This document shows, piece by piece, positions 14,518 to 21,734 of a stretch of 21,734 nt of DNA. The DNA is from an uncultured Mucispirillum sp. (GTDB lineage Bacteria > Chrysiogenota > Deferribacteres > Deferribacterales > Mucispirillaceae). The position numbers and the translations under genes are program-made. Position 1 is the first letter of the stretch, and every line of letters starts with the position of its first letter. The DNA lies in assembly GCA_910586745.1 (NCBI GenBank), contig CAJUJZ010000026.1, forward strand, positions 1-21,734. The letters are read 5' to 3'. Under the pieces are notes generated by a model that saw nothing but the letters and a program-made list of their open reading frames with translations, searched no databases and was not told the DNA's origin.

Positions 14518-16050
14518 ATGTCTAAAGAAATACTCATAAATTCAGGAATACGGGAAGTGCGTGCTGCTGTATTGACAGGCGGTAATGTATCAGAAATTTT
14601 TATAGAAAGAGTTAATAAAAAAAGTGCAGCAGGCAACATATATAAAGGGAAGGTAGTGAAAGTTCTGCCTGGAATGCAGTCTGCCTTTGTAGAGATTGGT
14701 CTGCAAAGGGCAGCATTTTTACATATTGCAGATATTTATACTGGAAGCAGTGATGAATTAAGCTATGAAGAAAGTATGCCAGAAGATGACAGCGAAGCAA
14801 GAGTAAGTGAAGAAATTCATTCAGAACAGCAGCATTATGCACCTATTGCAGAAATATTAACAGAGGGGCAGGAGATAATTGTGCAGGTTGCAAAAGATGC
14901 AATCGCAGCAAAAGGTGCAAGATTAACTACTCATCTTACAATTCCCGGCAGATATCTTGTATTAATGCCCGGCTATGAACATATTGGGGTATCAAGAAAA
15001 ATAGAAAATGAAGCAGAAAGAGAACGGTTAAAAGATATATTGACTAAACTTCGTCCAGAAAGTATGGGACTTATTGCAAGAACAGTAAGTGACGGCTTAA
15101 GTTTAGAAGAATTGATGGCAGATTTAGAGTATATAAAAGGTGTGTGGGCAGGTGTAGAAGCTGTTACACACTCATCTACTGCACCATCTCTTTTATATGA
15201 AGACCATAACTTAATTTATAAAATTCTCCGTGATGTTGTTACTGCAGATACTACTAGAATATTAATAGATAACAAAGCAGATTATGATAAAATGCAGGAA
15301 TTTTTTGTTAACCATTTGTCTAATCTTGATTTGAAAATAGAATATTATCAAGGGGACGAGCCGCTTTTTGATTTATATAATGTGGAAATAGAAGTAAACA
15401 GACTTCTTGATAAAAAAGTATGGCTTCGTTCTGGCGGTTCTATTGTTATAGACCAGGCAGAAGCATTAACAGTTATAGATGTAAATACTGGTAAATATGT
15501 AGGCCGTCATAATTTTGATGATACTATATTAAAAACAAACTTAGAAGCATCAAAAGAAATTGCCCACCAGTTAAAAATGCGAAATATTGGCGGTATTATT
15601 ATTGTAGATTTTATAGATATGGAAAGAGTGGAAGACAGAGAGAAAGTTCTTACTACTCTTGAACAGTATCTAAAAGAGGACAGGGCAAAAACATCTGTAG
15701 TTAATATATCTCCACTTGGTCTTGTGGAAATTACAAGAAAAAGAGTGCGTGACAGTGTAACTCGTATAATCAGTGAGGCTTGTCCATACTGTGAAGGCAG
15801 AGGTGTAATTAAGTCTAAGATAACTGTATGTTATGAGATAATGCGTCAGCTTACTCAACTTGCAGCTCATCATAAAGGAGCAAATATTTTAATAGATGCT
15901 AATGTTGATGTTGCAGATTTAATATTAGAACATGAAAGAGAATCTATTGATAATATGGAGCAGCTTTATGGAGTGCATATAGAAATACAGCAGAATAACA
16001 GTGGAATTTTTGACAGATACAAATTAAAAATTACAGGATATAAGCATTAG
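14518..16050 (+). CDS. rng: Ribonuclease G (RNase E/G family)
   Basis: Endoribonuclease that cuts single-stranded AU-rich RNA in rRNA maturation and mRNA decay, in the cytoplasm. From the ATG at 14518 it has 510 residues, close to RNase G and lacking the long RNase E tail. An S1 domain (about 35-130) carries an acidic insert (DDSEARVSEEIHSEQQ). The catalytic part has VIDVNTGKYVG with D321 and IIIVDFIDM with D364, the two metal-binding aspartates, and the zinc-link CPYCEGRG with C422 and C425. AGGAG lies six bases before the ATG. An in-frame GTG 30 codons upstream would translate the third repeat unit and is unlikely to be the start. The three tandem leader repeats suggest post-transcriptional control, as for E. 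coli rne, but that is inference. Confidence 0.95.
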   Translation: MSKEILINSGIREVRAAVLTGGNVSEIFIERVNKKSAAGNIYKGKVVKVLPGMQSAFVEIGLQRAAFLHIADIYTGSSDELSYEESMPEDDSEARVSEEIHSEQQHYAPIAEILTEGQEIIVQVAKDAIAAKGARLTTHLTIPGRYLVLMPGYEHIGVSRKIENEAERERLKDILTKLRPESMGLIARTVSDGLSLEELMADLEYIKGVWAGVEAVTHSSTAPSLLYEDHNLIYKILRDVVTADTTRILIDNKADYDKMQEFFVNHLSNLDLKIEYYQGDEPLFDLYNVEIEVNRLLDKKVWLRSGGSIVIDQAEALTVIDVNTGKYVGRHNFDDTILKTNLEASKEIAHQLKMRNIGGIIIVDFIDMERVEDREKVLTTLEQYLKEDRAKTSVVNISPLGLVEITRKRVRDSVTRIISEACPYCEGRGVIKSKITVCYEIMRQLTQLAAHHKGANILIDANVDVADLILEHERESIDNMEQLYGVHIEIQQNNSGIFDRYKLKITGYKH

Positions 16051-16135
16051 AATATATTGTGATAAACTTAACTTTGTGCTAATAATTGGAAGTTGATGAT
16101 GTGTTATTGATAGCCTAAATGCAGTTTTTTATGCT

Positions 16136-16160
16136 ATACTGAGCCTTTTAGGCGAAGTAT
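16136..16160 (+). repeat. GA-step hairpin repeat, plus orientation, copy 2
   Basis: The plan is ATACT, GA, GCCT, loop TTT, AGGC, GA, AGTAT. It is one base shorter in the loop region than the copy at 9663-9688, with identical arms. It may also serve as a transcript end or stabiliser for rng, whose stop is 85 bases upstream. Confidence 0.75.
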
Positions 16161-16187
16161 CTGTAATGAGTAAATATGAAATGACAC

Positions 16188-16277
16188 AGGCTTTTAGGAT
16201 AAAAGCCTCTTTAGTGAGCATAGACGGATTTATTTCGTCTATGCATGTTTTTCAAAATTCATTGACGAATTTTGAAA
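16188..16277 (+). repeat. Structured repeat unit between rng and rlmE
   Basis: Three perfect hairpins follow each other: AGGCTTTTA/TAAAAGCCT (16188-16196 with 16200-16208, loop GGA), GCATAGACG/CGTCTATGC (16218-16226 with 16236-16244, loop GATTTATTT), and TTTCAAAATTC/GAATTTTGAAA (16250-16260 with 16267-16277). Order, loop sequences and spacing match the units before rng and dnaX, although the stem sequences differ. This copy has no ribosome binding site right after it and lies 150 bases before rlmE. Confidence 0.7.
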
Positions 16278-16292
16278 TAAAAATATAATAAG

Positions 16293-16313
16293 TTTCTTCG
16301 CTGTGCTTAGAAT
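16293..16313 (-). repeat. GA-step hairpin repeat, minus orientation, diverged
   Basis: The sequence follows the minus-orientation plan of 9778-9798 (TTTCT, TC, GC, loop, GC, TT, AGAAT), with one changed base in an arm and one in a GA step. Confidence 0.55.
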
Positions 16314-16346
16314 GGATAGTATCGTTATGTTTATTCTATCTGTGTC

Positions 16347-16371
16347 ATACTGAGCCTTTAAGGCGAAGTAT
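16347..16371 (+). repeat. GA-step hairpin repeat, plus orientation, copy 3
   Basis: The plan is ATACT, GA, GCCT, loop TTA, AGGC, GA, AGTAT, with TGTC before it as in copy 1. It ends 57 bases before the rlmE start. Confidence 0.75.
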
Positions 16372-16428
16372 CTAAATATTAAAATAAATAAAAATATTTA
16401 TAAACAAATTAAATATCAGGATAAATTA

Positions 16429-17022
16429 ATGGCAGTATATAACAGAAAAGACAGTTATTATAAAAAAGCAAAGCAGGAAGGTTACAAATCCCGTGCAGCT
16501 TATAAATTAAAAGAATTAAATGCAAAATATAAGATTATTAAAAGCGGCTGTAAAGTTCTGGACTGTGGTGCAGCCCCTGGCGGCTGGAGTCAGGTTGCTT
16601 TAGAGATAGTTGGCGATAAAGGCTTTGTAGTTGGTGTTGATTTAAATGAGATTACTGGTATAAACAAAAAGAATTTTATAAGTATAGCAGGTGATTTTAC
16701 AACTGATGAAATATTAAATCAAGTGATTGAAATATGTCCATTATATGATGCTGTGATTTCTGATATTGCACCACACACAATAGGTATTAGAGATGCTGAC
16801 CATACTAATTCTTTAGAGCTTGTTGAAAAAGTATATGCTTTTACAATGAAAACATTAAAAAAAGGTGGCTCATTTTTATTTAAACTTTTTGAAGGAGAAG
16901 GCCGAAAAGGTTTGGTAGAAAGACTTAAAAAAGATTTTAAAGATGTAAAAATAATAAAACCTGATGCAACAAGGCAGGGCTCTATGGAAATATATATTGC
17001 TGCCTTAAATAAAGTAAATTAA
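16429..17022 (+). CDS. rlmE: 23S rRNA 2'-O-methyltransferase RlmE (FtsJ/RrmJ)
   Basis: SAM-dependent enzyme that methylates the 2'-O of U2552 (E. coli numbering) in the A loop of 23S rRNA, late in large-subunit assembly. The 197-residue length fits. The SAM site is VLDCGAAPGGWSQVALE at 43-59. The catalytic K-D-K-E set is visible: K26 in SRAAYKL, D112 in ISDIAPH, K152 in FLFKLFEG and E187 in GSMEIYI. AGGA lies eight bases before the ATG. It follows rng, another rRNA-related gene, across a repeat-filled gap. Identification is firm. Confidence 0.96.
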   Translation: MAVYNRKDSYYKKAKQEGYKSRAAYKLKELNAKYKIIKSGCKVLDCGAAPGGWSQVALEIVGDKGFVVGVDLNEITGINKKNFISIAGDFTTDEILNQVIEICPLYDAVISDIAPHTIGIRDADHTNSLELVEKVYAFTMKTLKKGGSFLFKLFEGEGRKGLVERLKKDFKDVKIIKPDATRQGSMEIYIAALNKVN

Positions 17023-17064
17023 ATAAGACTGTAAAAAAAGTCGTTAATTATTTGAATTTTCAAT

Positions 17065-17130
17065 GATTAGCGATAGTGTATCAAAAATTAATTTGATGAA
17101 TTAAACTTAGAGCGTGTATTTAAGTTTAGT
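17065..17130 (+). repeat. Diverged structured repeat before the larB-like gene
   Basis: The blocks AGCGATAG and AGAGCGTG, which bracket the middle hairpin in the dnaX and rng units, recur here. Between them ATCAAA (17080-17085) pairs with TTTGAT (17092-17097). TAAACTTA (17102-17109) pairs with TAAGTTTA (17121-17128) around the second block. The middle stem therefore differs wholly in sequence and the last stem is rearranged. I take it as a distant copy of the family. Confidence 0.45.
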
Positions 17131-17141
17131 TTTCTTTATCG

Positions 17142-17204
17142 CCTAATAAAATGCGTTGAGTATTATTAGGTTGGAAATAAACTGGCGAAAAAATTTATTT
17201 TTTC
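17142..17204 (+). repeat. Two hairpins in the leader of the larB-like gene
   Basis: CCTAATAA (17142-17149) pairs with TTATTAGG (17163-17170), and GAAAAAA (17187-17193) with TTTTTTC (17198-17204) around TTTA. The second repeats the AATTTATTT core of the structured repeat family. They end about 18 bases before the ribosome binding site GGAG. Confidence 0.45.
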
Positions 17205-17233
17205 AACAAGCTTAAATTATATGGAGAATTAGT

Positions 17234-17944
17234 ATGCTGGATAAAAATGAATTAGAAGATTTATTAGTAAAATTAAGACTTGGCACTATTTCAATAGAAA
17301 GTGCTGTTAGTGAAATAGAGCAGAATTTTTATTCAGCAGATGATAATGACAGCTTAACAGTATGGCAGAAACTTGGCTGTCCTTTTGATGAAATGGCAGA
17401 ATGTAACGGCAAAGATGCCCATTATATAGAACTGCTTATTCACCAGCTGCATAAAAAATATAATAATTTCATATTAACTGGTATTGAAGAACATATTATG
17501 AGAGAGCTTGCTCCAAAATTTAATAAATGTATGTTTTTATATGATGCTGGAATAATTACATATATAGAAAAAGAGCAGGCAGTCCAATATGATAAAACAG
17601 TTGTAGTAATTACATCTCTTTCCAATGATGATGAAATGATGAAAGAGCTTGAAGCTGTATTTAATATTTTAGGTATGCAGGTAGATATATGTTCTATATC
17701 AAAATATGAAACAGTTTCTGTTCAGGTTGTAAAAAATTATCTTTTAAAAGCAAAGGCCATAATTGTTGCATTTGACAAAGATATAAGACTTACCTCAATT
17801 ATTTCAAATATATCTAATAAACCAGTTGTTCTTTTAAGTAAAAATAAAAATACAGAAGAATATATGCTTTCAAATGGAGCGTTGCTTGCAAAACCAGGTA
17901 GTGCAGTTTCAGCTGCTATGGCAGTTGCAAGAATAATAAGATAA
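17234..17944 (+). CDS. Divergent LarB-like (PurE/AIRC-fold) protein
   Basis: A 236-residue protein whose layout resembles LarB, the carboxylase acting on nicotinic acid adenine dinucleotide in nickel-pincer cofactor synthesis. The N-terminal helix pair (ELEDLLVKLRLGTISIESAV), a linker with FDEMAECNGKD where LarB has its YGEGKT-like motif, and a Rossmann-like half (TVVVITSLSNDDEMMKELEAVFNILGMQVD, then NKPVVLL) follow the family order. The glycine-rich substrate motifs are worn: TAGTSD becomes TSLSND, and the C-terminal CAPG-type segment reads AKPG, without cysteine. It may have lost catalysis or changed substrate. No larA, larC or larE is seen. GGAG lies seven bases before the ATG. gtrB starts 29 bases downstream. 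The family call is by eye. Confidence 0.55.
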   Translation: MLDKNELEDLLVKLRLGTISIESAVSEIEQNFYSADDNDSLTVWQKLGCPFDEMAECNGKDAHYIELLIHQLHKKYNNFILTGIEEHIMRELAPKFNKCMFLYDAGIITYIEKEQAVQYDKTVVVITSLSNDDEMMKELEAVFNILGMQVDICSISKYETVSVQVVKNYLLKAKAIIVAFDKDIRLTSIISNISNKPVVLLSKNKNTEEYMLSNGALLAKPGSAVSAAMAVARIIR

Positions 17945-17973
17945 ACATTTTTACAAAGGAGGATAGTTTATTT

Positions 17974-18915
17974 ATGAAAAACAAACTTATATCTGCCCTA
18001 ATTCCTGCTTATAATGAAGAAGAATGTCTGCATGAACTTTATAAGAGAGTAAGCAGTGTCTTATCAAAGCTTGAAAACTATGATTATGAGATACTAATAA
18101 TCAATGACGGCTCAAAAGATAAAACATTAGAGATACTTAAAAGTATTAGTGAAAAAGACAGCCGTGTGCAGTATGTAAATCTTGCCAGAAATTATGGCAA
18201 AGAAATAGCAATGGCAGCAGGTCTTGACTACGCGAAAGGTGATGTTGTTGTTATTTTAGATGCAGATTTACAAGACCCTCCAGAATTAATACCAGATATG
18301 CTTAAATACTATGAAGAAGGCTATGATGATGTATACGGCAGAAGAAAATCAAGAAAAGGTGAAACCTGGCTAAAAAAAACAACATCAAAACTTTTTTATA
18401 AACTTCTGCAGAAATCTACAAGAGTTGATATTTTAAAAGATACAGGCGATTTTAGAGTTTTAAGCCGCAGGGCAGTAGAAGCTTTGAAACAGTATAAAGA
18501 ACAGAGAAGATATACTAAAGGTTTTTTTGCATTAATTGGCTTTAAAAAGAAAGAGTTTTTATATGACAGAGACCCTCGTATAGCAGGCTATACTAAATGG
18601 AATTATTTTAACCTTATTAACCTTGCAATAGAAGGTATTACATCTTTTTCTACATTTCCACTTAGATTAAGCTCATTTTTAGGAATAATCGGTGCAGCTG
18701 TTGGGTTTATTTATATTGTTTTTTTAGTTTTAAAAACTTTAATTTTTGGAGAGCCTGTTCGTGGTTATCCTACACTATTATCAATTATAATATTTTTAGG
18801 AAGTATTCAGCTTTTATCACTTGGTGTAATAGGTGAATATTTAGGCAGAATTTTTGATGAAGTGAAAAACAGGCCACTTTATTTTGTAGAAAAATACAGT
18901 GGTGATGAGAAGTAA
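17974..18915 (+). CDS. Polyprenyl-phosphate glycosyltransferase, GtrB-like (GT2)
   Basis: A GT2 enzyme that moves a sugar from a nucleotide donor to undecaprenyl phosphate on the inner leaflet, giving the lipid donor for surface glycosylation. In its 313 residues the GT-A fold shows ALIPAYNEEE (8-17), INDGSKDKT (43-51), and DADLQDPPE (96-104) with the metal-binding DxD. GDFRVLSRRAV (158-168) and the interface motif RIAGYTKW (202-209) follow. Two C-terminal membrane helices (about 234-254 and 267-288) are typical of GtrB and related proteins. A strong AAAGGAGG stands 11 bases before the ATG. The gtrA-like gene begins directly after its stop. Which sugar is used cannot be read from the sequence. 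Confidence 0.9.
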   Translation: MKNKLISALIPAYNEEECLHELYKRVSSVLSKLENYDYEILIINDGSKDKTLEILKSISEKDSRVQYVNLARNYGKEIAMAAGLDYAKGDVVVILDADLQDPPELIPDMLKYYEEGYDDVYGRRKSRKGETWLKKTTSKLFYKLLQKSTRVDILKDTGDFRVLSRRAVEALKQYKEQRRYTKGFFALIGFKKKEFLYDRDPRIAGYTKWNYFNLINLAIEGITSFSTFPLRLSSFLGIIGAAVGFIYIVFLVLKTLIFGEPVRGYPTLLSIIIFLGSIQLLSLGVIGEYLGRIFDEVKNRPLYFVEKYSGDEK

Positions 18916-19329
18916 ATGCAGTTAATTAAAATATTTTATGATAAAACATTTTTAAAATTCATAATAGTAGGTATAGTTAATACAGCAGTTGGTGCAGGTG
19001 TAATGTTTGCATTATATAATGTTTTCCACTGTTCTTACTGGATATCTTCTATTATGAATTATGTTGTGGGTAGCATTGTCAGTTTTTTCCTAAATAAATA
19101 TTTTACATTTAAAAGCAATACTTTTTCTTTAAGAGAGGTTATTTATTTTACAGTAAATATTGCTGTCTGCTTTTTCATTGCTTATGGAGTTGCAAAACCA
19201 TTTGCAGTGTATTTATTAAGCGGATATTCTGTTACTGTGCAGGAAAATACCGCTATGCTTATTGGTATGTTTTTATTTACAGGGTTGAATTATTTAGCTC
19301 AAAGGTTCATTGTCTTTAAAAGTTTATAA
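18916..19329 (+). CDS. GtrA-family membrane protein (putative lipid-linked sugar flippase)
   Basis: A 137-residue protein of the GtrA family with four predicted membrane helices (about 13-32, 41-60, 75-95, 112-131). It keeps the family pattern FIIVGIVNTAVGAGVMF near the start, SFFLNKYFTFK in the middle and LNYLAQRFIVFK at the end. GtrA is thought to flip polyprenyl-phosphate sugars made by GtrB to the outer leaflet. Its ATG follows the gtrB-like stop without a gap, so translation is likely coupled. The role follows from family and position. Confidence 0.9.
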   Translation: MQLIKIFYDKTFLKFIIVGIVNTAVGAGVMFALYNVFHCSYWISSIMNYVVGSIVSFFLNKYFTFKSNTFSLREVIYFTVNIAVCFFIAYGVAKPFAVYLLSGYSVTVQENTAMLIGMFLFTGLNYLAQRFIVFKSL

Positions 19330-19351
19330 AATCTTTAGGAGTGCAGATACG

Positions 19352-20560
19352 ATGAATTATACTAATCAGGAAAAAATAAAAAAATTTATTTATTACTTTT
19401 TTGTTGCATTATTGTTTTTTTACAGCATAGAGATTATTTCTCAGATAATTATATATCAAATAAGTGAATTTAAAGTAAAAGTATGGGTATATAGTGATTT
19501 ACCATCACATATTCGTATGTCTATAACAGGGCAGGAACGGTATAGTCTGTTATACATATTTTTTGGTATGCTGTATAAAATATTTCCACATCAAGTCAGT
19601 ATTGCTGTATGTATATTAATTATAATAGGAATTACAATATATATTTCTGGCAGATATTTATATAAAAATACAAATTTAAATAATTATTCTTTATGTATGA
19701 TACTTGCTCTTTTTGCATATATTGAAGCGGCAGTATATATTCTTCCGCTCAGCCCTAATAGGCATGTTGGATTATATATGTCAGGAGTATGGCATAATTC
19801 AAGTTTAATCGCTCTTAAATTAACCAGTTTAATAATGATGTTTCTTTTCCAGTCTATTGCAGAAAAAATTAACCAAAAACAAAAAATACCATATTCAGAA
19901 TTTATTATTTTTTCTTTAGCTGCAATGACAGGAGCATGGATAAAGCCTAATTTAGTGTTTGTTATGTATCCTGCACTTGCTGTTATGATTATTATATGGT
20001 TTTTTAAAGATAAACGCTTATTTAAACAGCTGCTTTATTTATCATTGACCATTATTCCAACATTATTTATTTTAATTATGCAGACAAAAATAATGTTTCC
20101 AGATAGAACTGGGGAGGCACTTGCCATAAGGCCATTTATATATATGAATTTCCATTATAATATACATCATTATCCAACTATTTTGGTATTCATATCTACA
20201 GTTATTCAAAGTTTTTTATTTCCACTAGCTGCTCTGCCATTATTATGGAAACATATTAAAGAAATGGGTAATTATACTTATGTTTGGGTATTTGCTGTAG
20301 TTGCACTGCTTGAAGCTGTGCTGATAGTAGAGCTAGGATGGAGACAGTATCATGGAAATTGGATATGGGGGGCTTATGCAGCTATGTTTTTATTGTTTTT
20401 AGTAACAATAGAATATCTTGTGAAATATTCGTCTAAATTATGGCAAGAAGGGTACTTTAAAAAAATATGGCTGATAGTATGCTATATATTATTTGTAATA
20501 CATGCAGTTTATGGATATGATTATATGCACAGAATTCTTGCAGGTAACACATATTTTTAA
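19352..20560 (+). CDS. Polytopic membrane protein, possible GT-C glycosyltransferase
   Basis: A 402-residue protein with about ten hydrophobic segments. Residues in the first outer loop read YSDLPSHIR; an acidic residue in that loop is what lipid-phosphate-using GT-C enzymes need for catalysis. The middle loops hold aromatic and basic stretches (SPNRHVGLYMSGVWHNSS). I do not recognise a named family. Position between gtrA-like and gtrII-like genes supports a role in adding or trimming a surface sugar, or as a second transferase. I choose the ATG at 19352, with AGGAG ten bases upstream; the in-frame TTG at 19310 overlaps gtrA and has no such site. Confidence 0.7.
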   Translation: MNYTNQEKIKKFIYYFFVALLFFYSIEIISQIIIYQISEFKVKVWVYSDLPSHIRMSITGQERYSLLYIFFGMLYKIFPHQVSIAVCILIIIGITIYISGRYLYKNTNLNNYSLCMILALFAYIEAAVYILPLSPNRHVGLYMSGVWHNSSLIALKLTSLIMMFLFQSIAEKINQKQKIPYSEFIIFSLAAMTGAWIKPNLVFVMYPALAVMIIIWFFKDKRLFKQLLYLSLTIIPTLFILIMQTKIMFPDRTGEALAIRPFIYMNFHYNIHHYPTILVFISTVIQSFLFPLAALPLLWKHIKEMGNYTYVWVFAVVALLEAVLIVELGWRQYHGNWIWGAYAAMFLLFLVTIEYLVKYSSKLWQEGYFKKIWLIVCYILFVIHAVYGYDYMHRILAGNTYF

Positions 20561-20768
20561 ATATATATGGTATATATGATTTAAAATAATTATTGCTTTA
20601 AATAGAACTTTAATGAGGCATTTATTTGTCGTATACCCTGCTAAGAAGATACAGTTTATTTGTTAGTTGATATTCTTTCCGCATATAAAAAATATATCAG
20701 AATTTATAGATAATAATGTATGCAAGTTAATAAAACAAAAATTAATAAGAGTTAAATGGGAGATAAAA

Positions 20769-21734
20769 ATGAAAAATATTTTTAAAAATATGCCAAATAG
20801 TAGTCGATATGCTGAAAACTTATATAATTTTATTTTAGAAAATAAAAATATAATATTAATTAGTTTTTTTGTGGCTTTAGTGATAAATGCTGTTGATATT
20901 TTTACAATTAAGTTTGGGATAGATTCTGAAGCTTATGCAATTGCAGACAGCTCGAAAATGTATAATGATATTCAGCGTTATGGTTCTTGGTTATTATACT
21001 ATTTAATTCCTTTTGCAAGATATCATATTGTTTCACAGATTATTGGCATATTTGCTCTTACTCTGGCTGGACTTTTAACAATTTCAAGACATAATCTGCC
21101 AAACAGTGCTAAATTATTATTTATGATTTTATTCATAACATATCCAAATTTTGCATTTTTACAGTATTTTTATTTCCAATCAGCTTATAATTTTATAGGA
21201 CTTTTATTGGTTGTTATTGCATACAGACTTATAGAAAAAAATAATATGTTATTGTATATTCTAGCTATAGTGTTTTTATTTATTGGCATTTCTTCATATC
21301 AGTCAAATATAGCAGTTTTTTTATCTGTTATGATGATAAATATTATCCTTGATTATATTGATAATAAAAATATTAGAATTTCAATTATAAATATAATTAA
21401 ACCAACAATTATGCTGATTATATCTGTTTTTATTTATTATATAATTATTAAAGTTGTAAACAGGGGACTAAATGGTTATCATGGTCAATTTACTGAATAT
21501 TATAAGAATGGAATTATTGAAGGTTTAGGAAATGTCTTTAAAAATATATGGCAGATTTTATTTAGTAATGGTGTTCATGGCAGTCATACTGCAAATATAA
21601 TTATTACAGTTATTTTGATAATATATATTTTATATAGTATTATAAATTATAAAAAATATAAAGAAAATATTAAACTTTCTTTTTTAATTCTTTTATGGTT
21701 GCTTTCTATTTTTTCTATAAACATATCTTTTGGC
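20769..21734 (+). CDS. GtrII-like glucosyltransferase, partial at the right edge
   Basis: An open frame of 322 codons without a stop runs to the end of the window. It starts at an ATG with GGGAG about six bases upstream. The N-terminus is MKNIFKNMPNSSRYAENL. After a first membrane helix comes a loop with FGIDSEAYAI and DIQRYGSWLLYYLI, similar to the GtrII family of O-antigen glucosyltransferases, where this region follows the first helix and bears an acidic residue. At least seven more hydrophobic segments follow, one with FLQYFYFQSAYN. Together with the gtrB-like and gtrA-like genes it makes a Gtr set, in which this protein would put the sugar on the polysaccharide at the outer face. The acceptor and sugar are unknown. 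The family call is by eye. Confidence 0.7.
   Translation, partial: MKNIFKNMPNSSRYAENLYNFILENKNIILISFFVALVINAVDIFTIKFGIDSEAYAIADSSKMYNDIQRYGSWLLYYLIPFARYHIVSQIIGIFALTLAGLLTISRHNLPNSAKLLFMILFITYPNFAFLQYFYFQSAYNFIGLLLVVIAYRLIEKNNMLLYILAIVFLFIGISSYQSNIAVFLSVMMINIILDYIDNKNIRISIINIIKPTIMLIISVFIYYIIIKVVNRGLNGYHGQFTEYYKNGIIEGLGNVFKNIWQILFSNGVHGSHTANIIITVILIIYILYSIINYKKYKENIKLSFLILLWLLSIFSINISFG

Larger units (their letters stand above)
16051..16428. other. Repeat-filled gap between rng and rlmE
   Basis: No gene is seen. The gap holds three copies of the GA-step hairpin (plus at 16136-16160, minus at 16293-16313, plus at 16347-16371) and one full unit of the structured repeat family (16188-16277), described separately. 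The last 55 bases are plain AT-rich leader up to the rlmE ribosome binding site. Confidence 0.7.

Noticed and set aside
19310..19351. Upstream TTG start for the 402-residue membrane protein
   Set aside because: It overlaps the gtrA-like gene and has no ribosome binding site, while the ATG at 19352 follows AGGAG.

Overview
The window is AT-rich bacterial chromosome, mostly housekeeping genes with one accessory island. Sec signal peptides, a Gtr-type glycosylation cluster and the low GC suggest a host-associated Gram-negative bacterium. A Mucispirillum-like member of the Deferribacterota would fit, but this is a guess from general character, not from a marker gene.

Layout, left to right. (1) pheS-pheT (78-3505), the two subunits of phenylalanyl-tRNA synthetase. 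(2) A two-gene unit of exported repeat proteins: an ankyrin plus Sel1 protein (3750-5288) and a TPR protein (5294-6604), followed by about 600 bp of AT-rich DNA with no convincing gene. (3) A small regulatory switch (7223-8360): a LexA/CI-like S24 repressor facing an excisionase-like HTH protein, with palindromic operator candidates between them and a strong terminator after the second gene. (4) An MscS channel (8490-9539). (5) dnaX-ybaB/ebfC-recR (9915-12640), DNA polymerase III tau/gamma and recombination functions, closed by a terminator. (6) A restriction-modification pair (12794-14165): a beta-class DNA methyltransferase broken at a run of eight T's, and a PD-(D/E)XK endonuclease candidate whose own start is doubtful. 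(7) RNase G (14518-16050) and RlmE (16429-17022), RNA processing and modification. (8) A divergent LarB-like protein (17234-17944), then a surface glycosylation cluster: GtrB-like glycosyltransferase, GtrA-like flippase, an unassigned polytopic membrane protein, and a GtrII-like glucosyltransferase that runs off the right edge (20769-21734).

The most unusual content is non-coding. A family of structured repeats lies in front of or between the housekeeping genes: three tandem 105-bp units before rng, one unit before dnaX, one between rng and rlmE, and a diverged one before the larB-like gene. Individual stems differ in sequence between copies yet stay paired, notably the last hairpin just upstream of the ribosome binding sites of rng and dnaX. 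A second, smaller hairpin family, in which two GA/GA steps separate paired arms, occurs in both orientations in the 9.6-9.8 kb and 16.1-16.4 kb gaps. Other points of interest are the T8 tract in the methyltransferase, two A9 tracts late in dnaX that could make a gamma-like short product, and the operator array of the repressor.
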